Below are positions 6,140-6,514 of a stretch of 6,514 bases of DNA, in pieces (the stretch's first letter is position 1; the number at the start of each line of letters is the position of its first letter). Origin of the DNA: Marinilabiliales bacterium (GTDB lineage: Bacteria > Bacteroidota > Bacteroidia > Bacteroidales > UBA12077); assembly GCA_002869305.1 (NCBI GenBank), contig PKTC01000439.1:1-6514 (forward strand), in the 5' to 3' direction. The notes beneath the pieces were generated by a model. The model was not told the origin of the DNA, did not search any database, and worked only from the letters and a program-made list of their open reading frames with translations. Both the position numbers and the translations under genes were made by a program.

Positions 6140-6514
6140 ATGAAACATAAAAAACAAACGCATGGTTCTGGTGGAGGCACTTCCAATCAGGACTGGTGGC
6201 CAAACAAACTAAATTTAAACATTCTTCGACAACATTCTTCTTTATCTAACCCGATGGACAGGGAATATAACTATGCCAAAGCATTTAAAAGTCTTGATCT
6301 AAAATCACTGAAAAAAGATATTTTTCAGCTCATGACTACATCACAAGACTGGTGGCCTGCCGATTATGGTCATTACGGCCCCTTATTTATTAGTATGGCC
6401 TGGCATAGTGCAGTAACATACCGGGTTTCCGATGGCCGCGGAGGTGGAAATACTGGCAATCAAAGATTTGCACCTCTCAACAGCTGGCCCGACAATGTAA
6501 ATCTGGATAAGGCA
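6140..6514 (+). CDS. katG: catalase-peroxidase KatG, N-terminal 125 residues (partial)
   Basis: KatG is a bifunctional haem enzyme that removes hydrogen peroxide by catalase and peroxidase reactions. From ATG 6140 the reading gives GGTSNQDWWPNKLNLNILRQ, SQDWWPADYGHYGPLF and QRFAPLNSWPDNVNLDKA, all diagnostic. Aligned to the M. tuberculosis enzyme (offset 19), distal Trp107 and His108 are present as W88 and H89, and Asp137 and Asn138 as D118 and N119. W88 would join the Met-Tyr-Trp adduct needed for catalase activity. Two departures stand out: the distal catalytic Arg104 is Ser (S85, AGT at 6392-6394, in FISMAWH), and the Gly of the usual SAGTYR is Val (V92, GTA at 6413-6415). The N-terminus lacks a signal peptide, so it is cytoplasmic. 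A weak purine-rich stretch (AAAGAAA) precedes the ATG. The haem-binding His and C-terminal domain lie outside the window. Confidence 0.93.
   Translation, partial: MKHKKQTHGSGGGTSNQDWWPNKLNLNILRQHSSLSNPMDREYNYAKAFKSLDLKSLKKDIFQLMTTSQDWWPADYGHYGPLFISMAWHSAVTYRVSDGRGGGNTGNQRFAPLNSWPDNVNLDKA

Noticed and set aside
5989..6186. 65-residue minus-strand open frame (Cys/Phe-rich)
   Set aside because: It overlaps the katG start antisense, has low-complexity composition, and shows no recognised motif or ribosome binding site.

Overview
The window looks like part of a Bacteroidota chromosome (Bacteroidales/Marinilabiliales or Flavobacteriia-like; I cannot go lower). The reasons are low GC, a C-terminal type IX secretion (T9SS) sorting domain, a DUF5777 beta-barrel, a 'two-component regulator propeller' sensor with a Y_Y_Y domain, few Shine-Dalgarno sequences, and TAnnTTTG-type -7 elements.

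Layout. At the left edge is the start of a minus-strand FAD-dependent oxidoreductase of the HI0933/BaiN type (1-128, C-terminus outside the window). It diverges from a secreted cupredoxin carrying a T9SS tail (239-850). After a 67-base gap comes a tight same-strand group running from 918 to 5958. It holds a monohaem cytochrome c-like lipoprotein (918-1298), a DUF5777 outer-membrane barrel (1305-2186, 6-base gap), a periplasmic YceI-family protein (2183-2737, 4-base overlap), and a large transmembrane sensor-phosphatase reading frame (2737-5958, 1-base overlap). A 181-base gap with several short inverted repeats follows. The window ends in the first 125 codons of a catalase-peroxidase, katG (6140-6514, continuing off the right edge).

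The sensor-phosphatase is broken by one in-frame TAA at 4108-4110. Reading across it gives 1073 codons with no other stop: signal peptide, 14 propeller blades (two seven-bladed propellers), a Y_Y_Y domain, one membrane helix, a heptad coiled coil, and a complete SpoIIE/PP2C serine phosphatase domain with its metal-binding aspartates. The blade count reaches 14 only if the parts on both sides of the stop are joined. This argues for a recent nonsense mutation, a sequence error, or readthrough, and against two separate genes.

How the genes may work together (inference). A copper protein, a haem lipoprotein, a barrel, a YceI lipid-binding protein and a catalase-peroxidase fit an envelope redox or peroxide-handling module. 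The transmembrane phosphatase would convert a periplasmic signal into dephosphorylation of a cytoplasmic partner not seen here. A second oddity is that the katG fragment has Ser where the family has its distal haem catalytic Arg, and Val for Gly nearby. With the internal stop, this raises the question of whether the window carries real decay or sequence errors.
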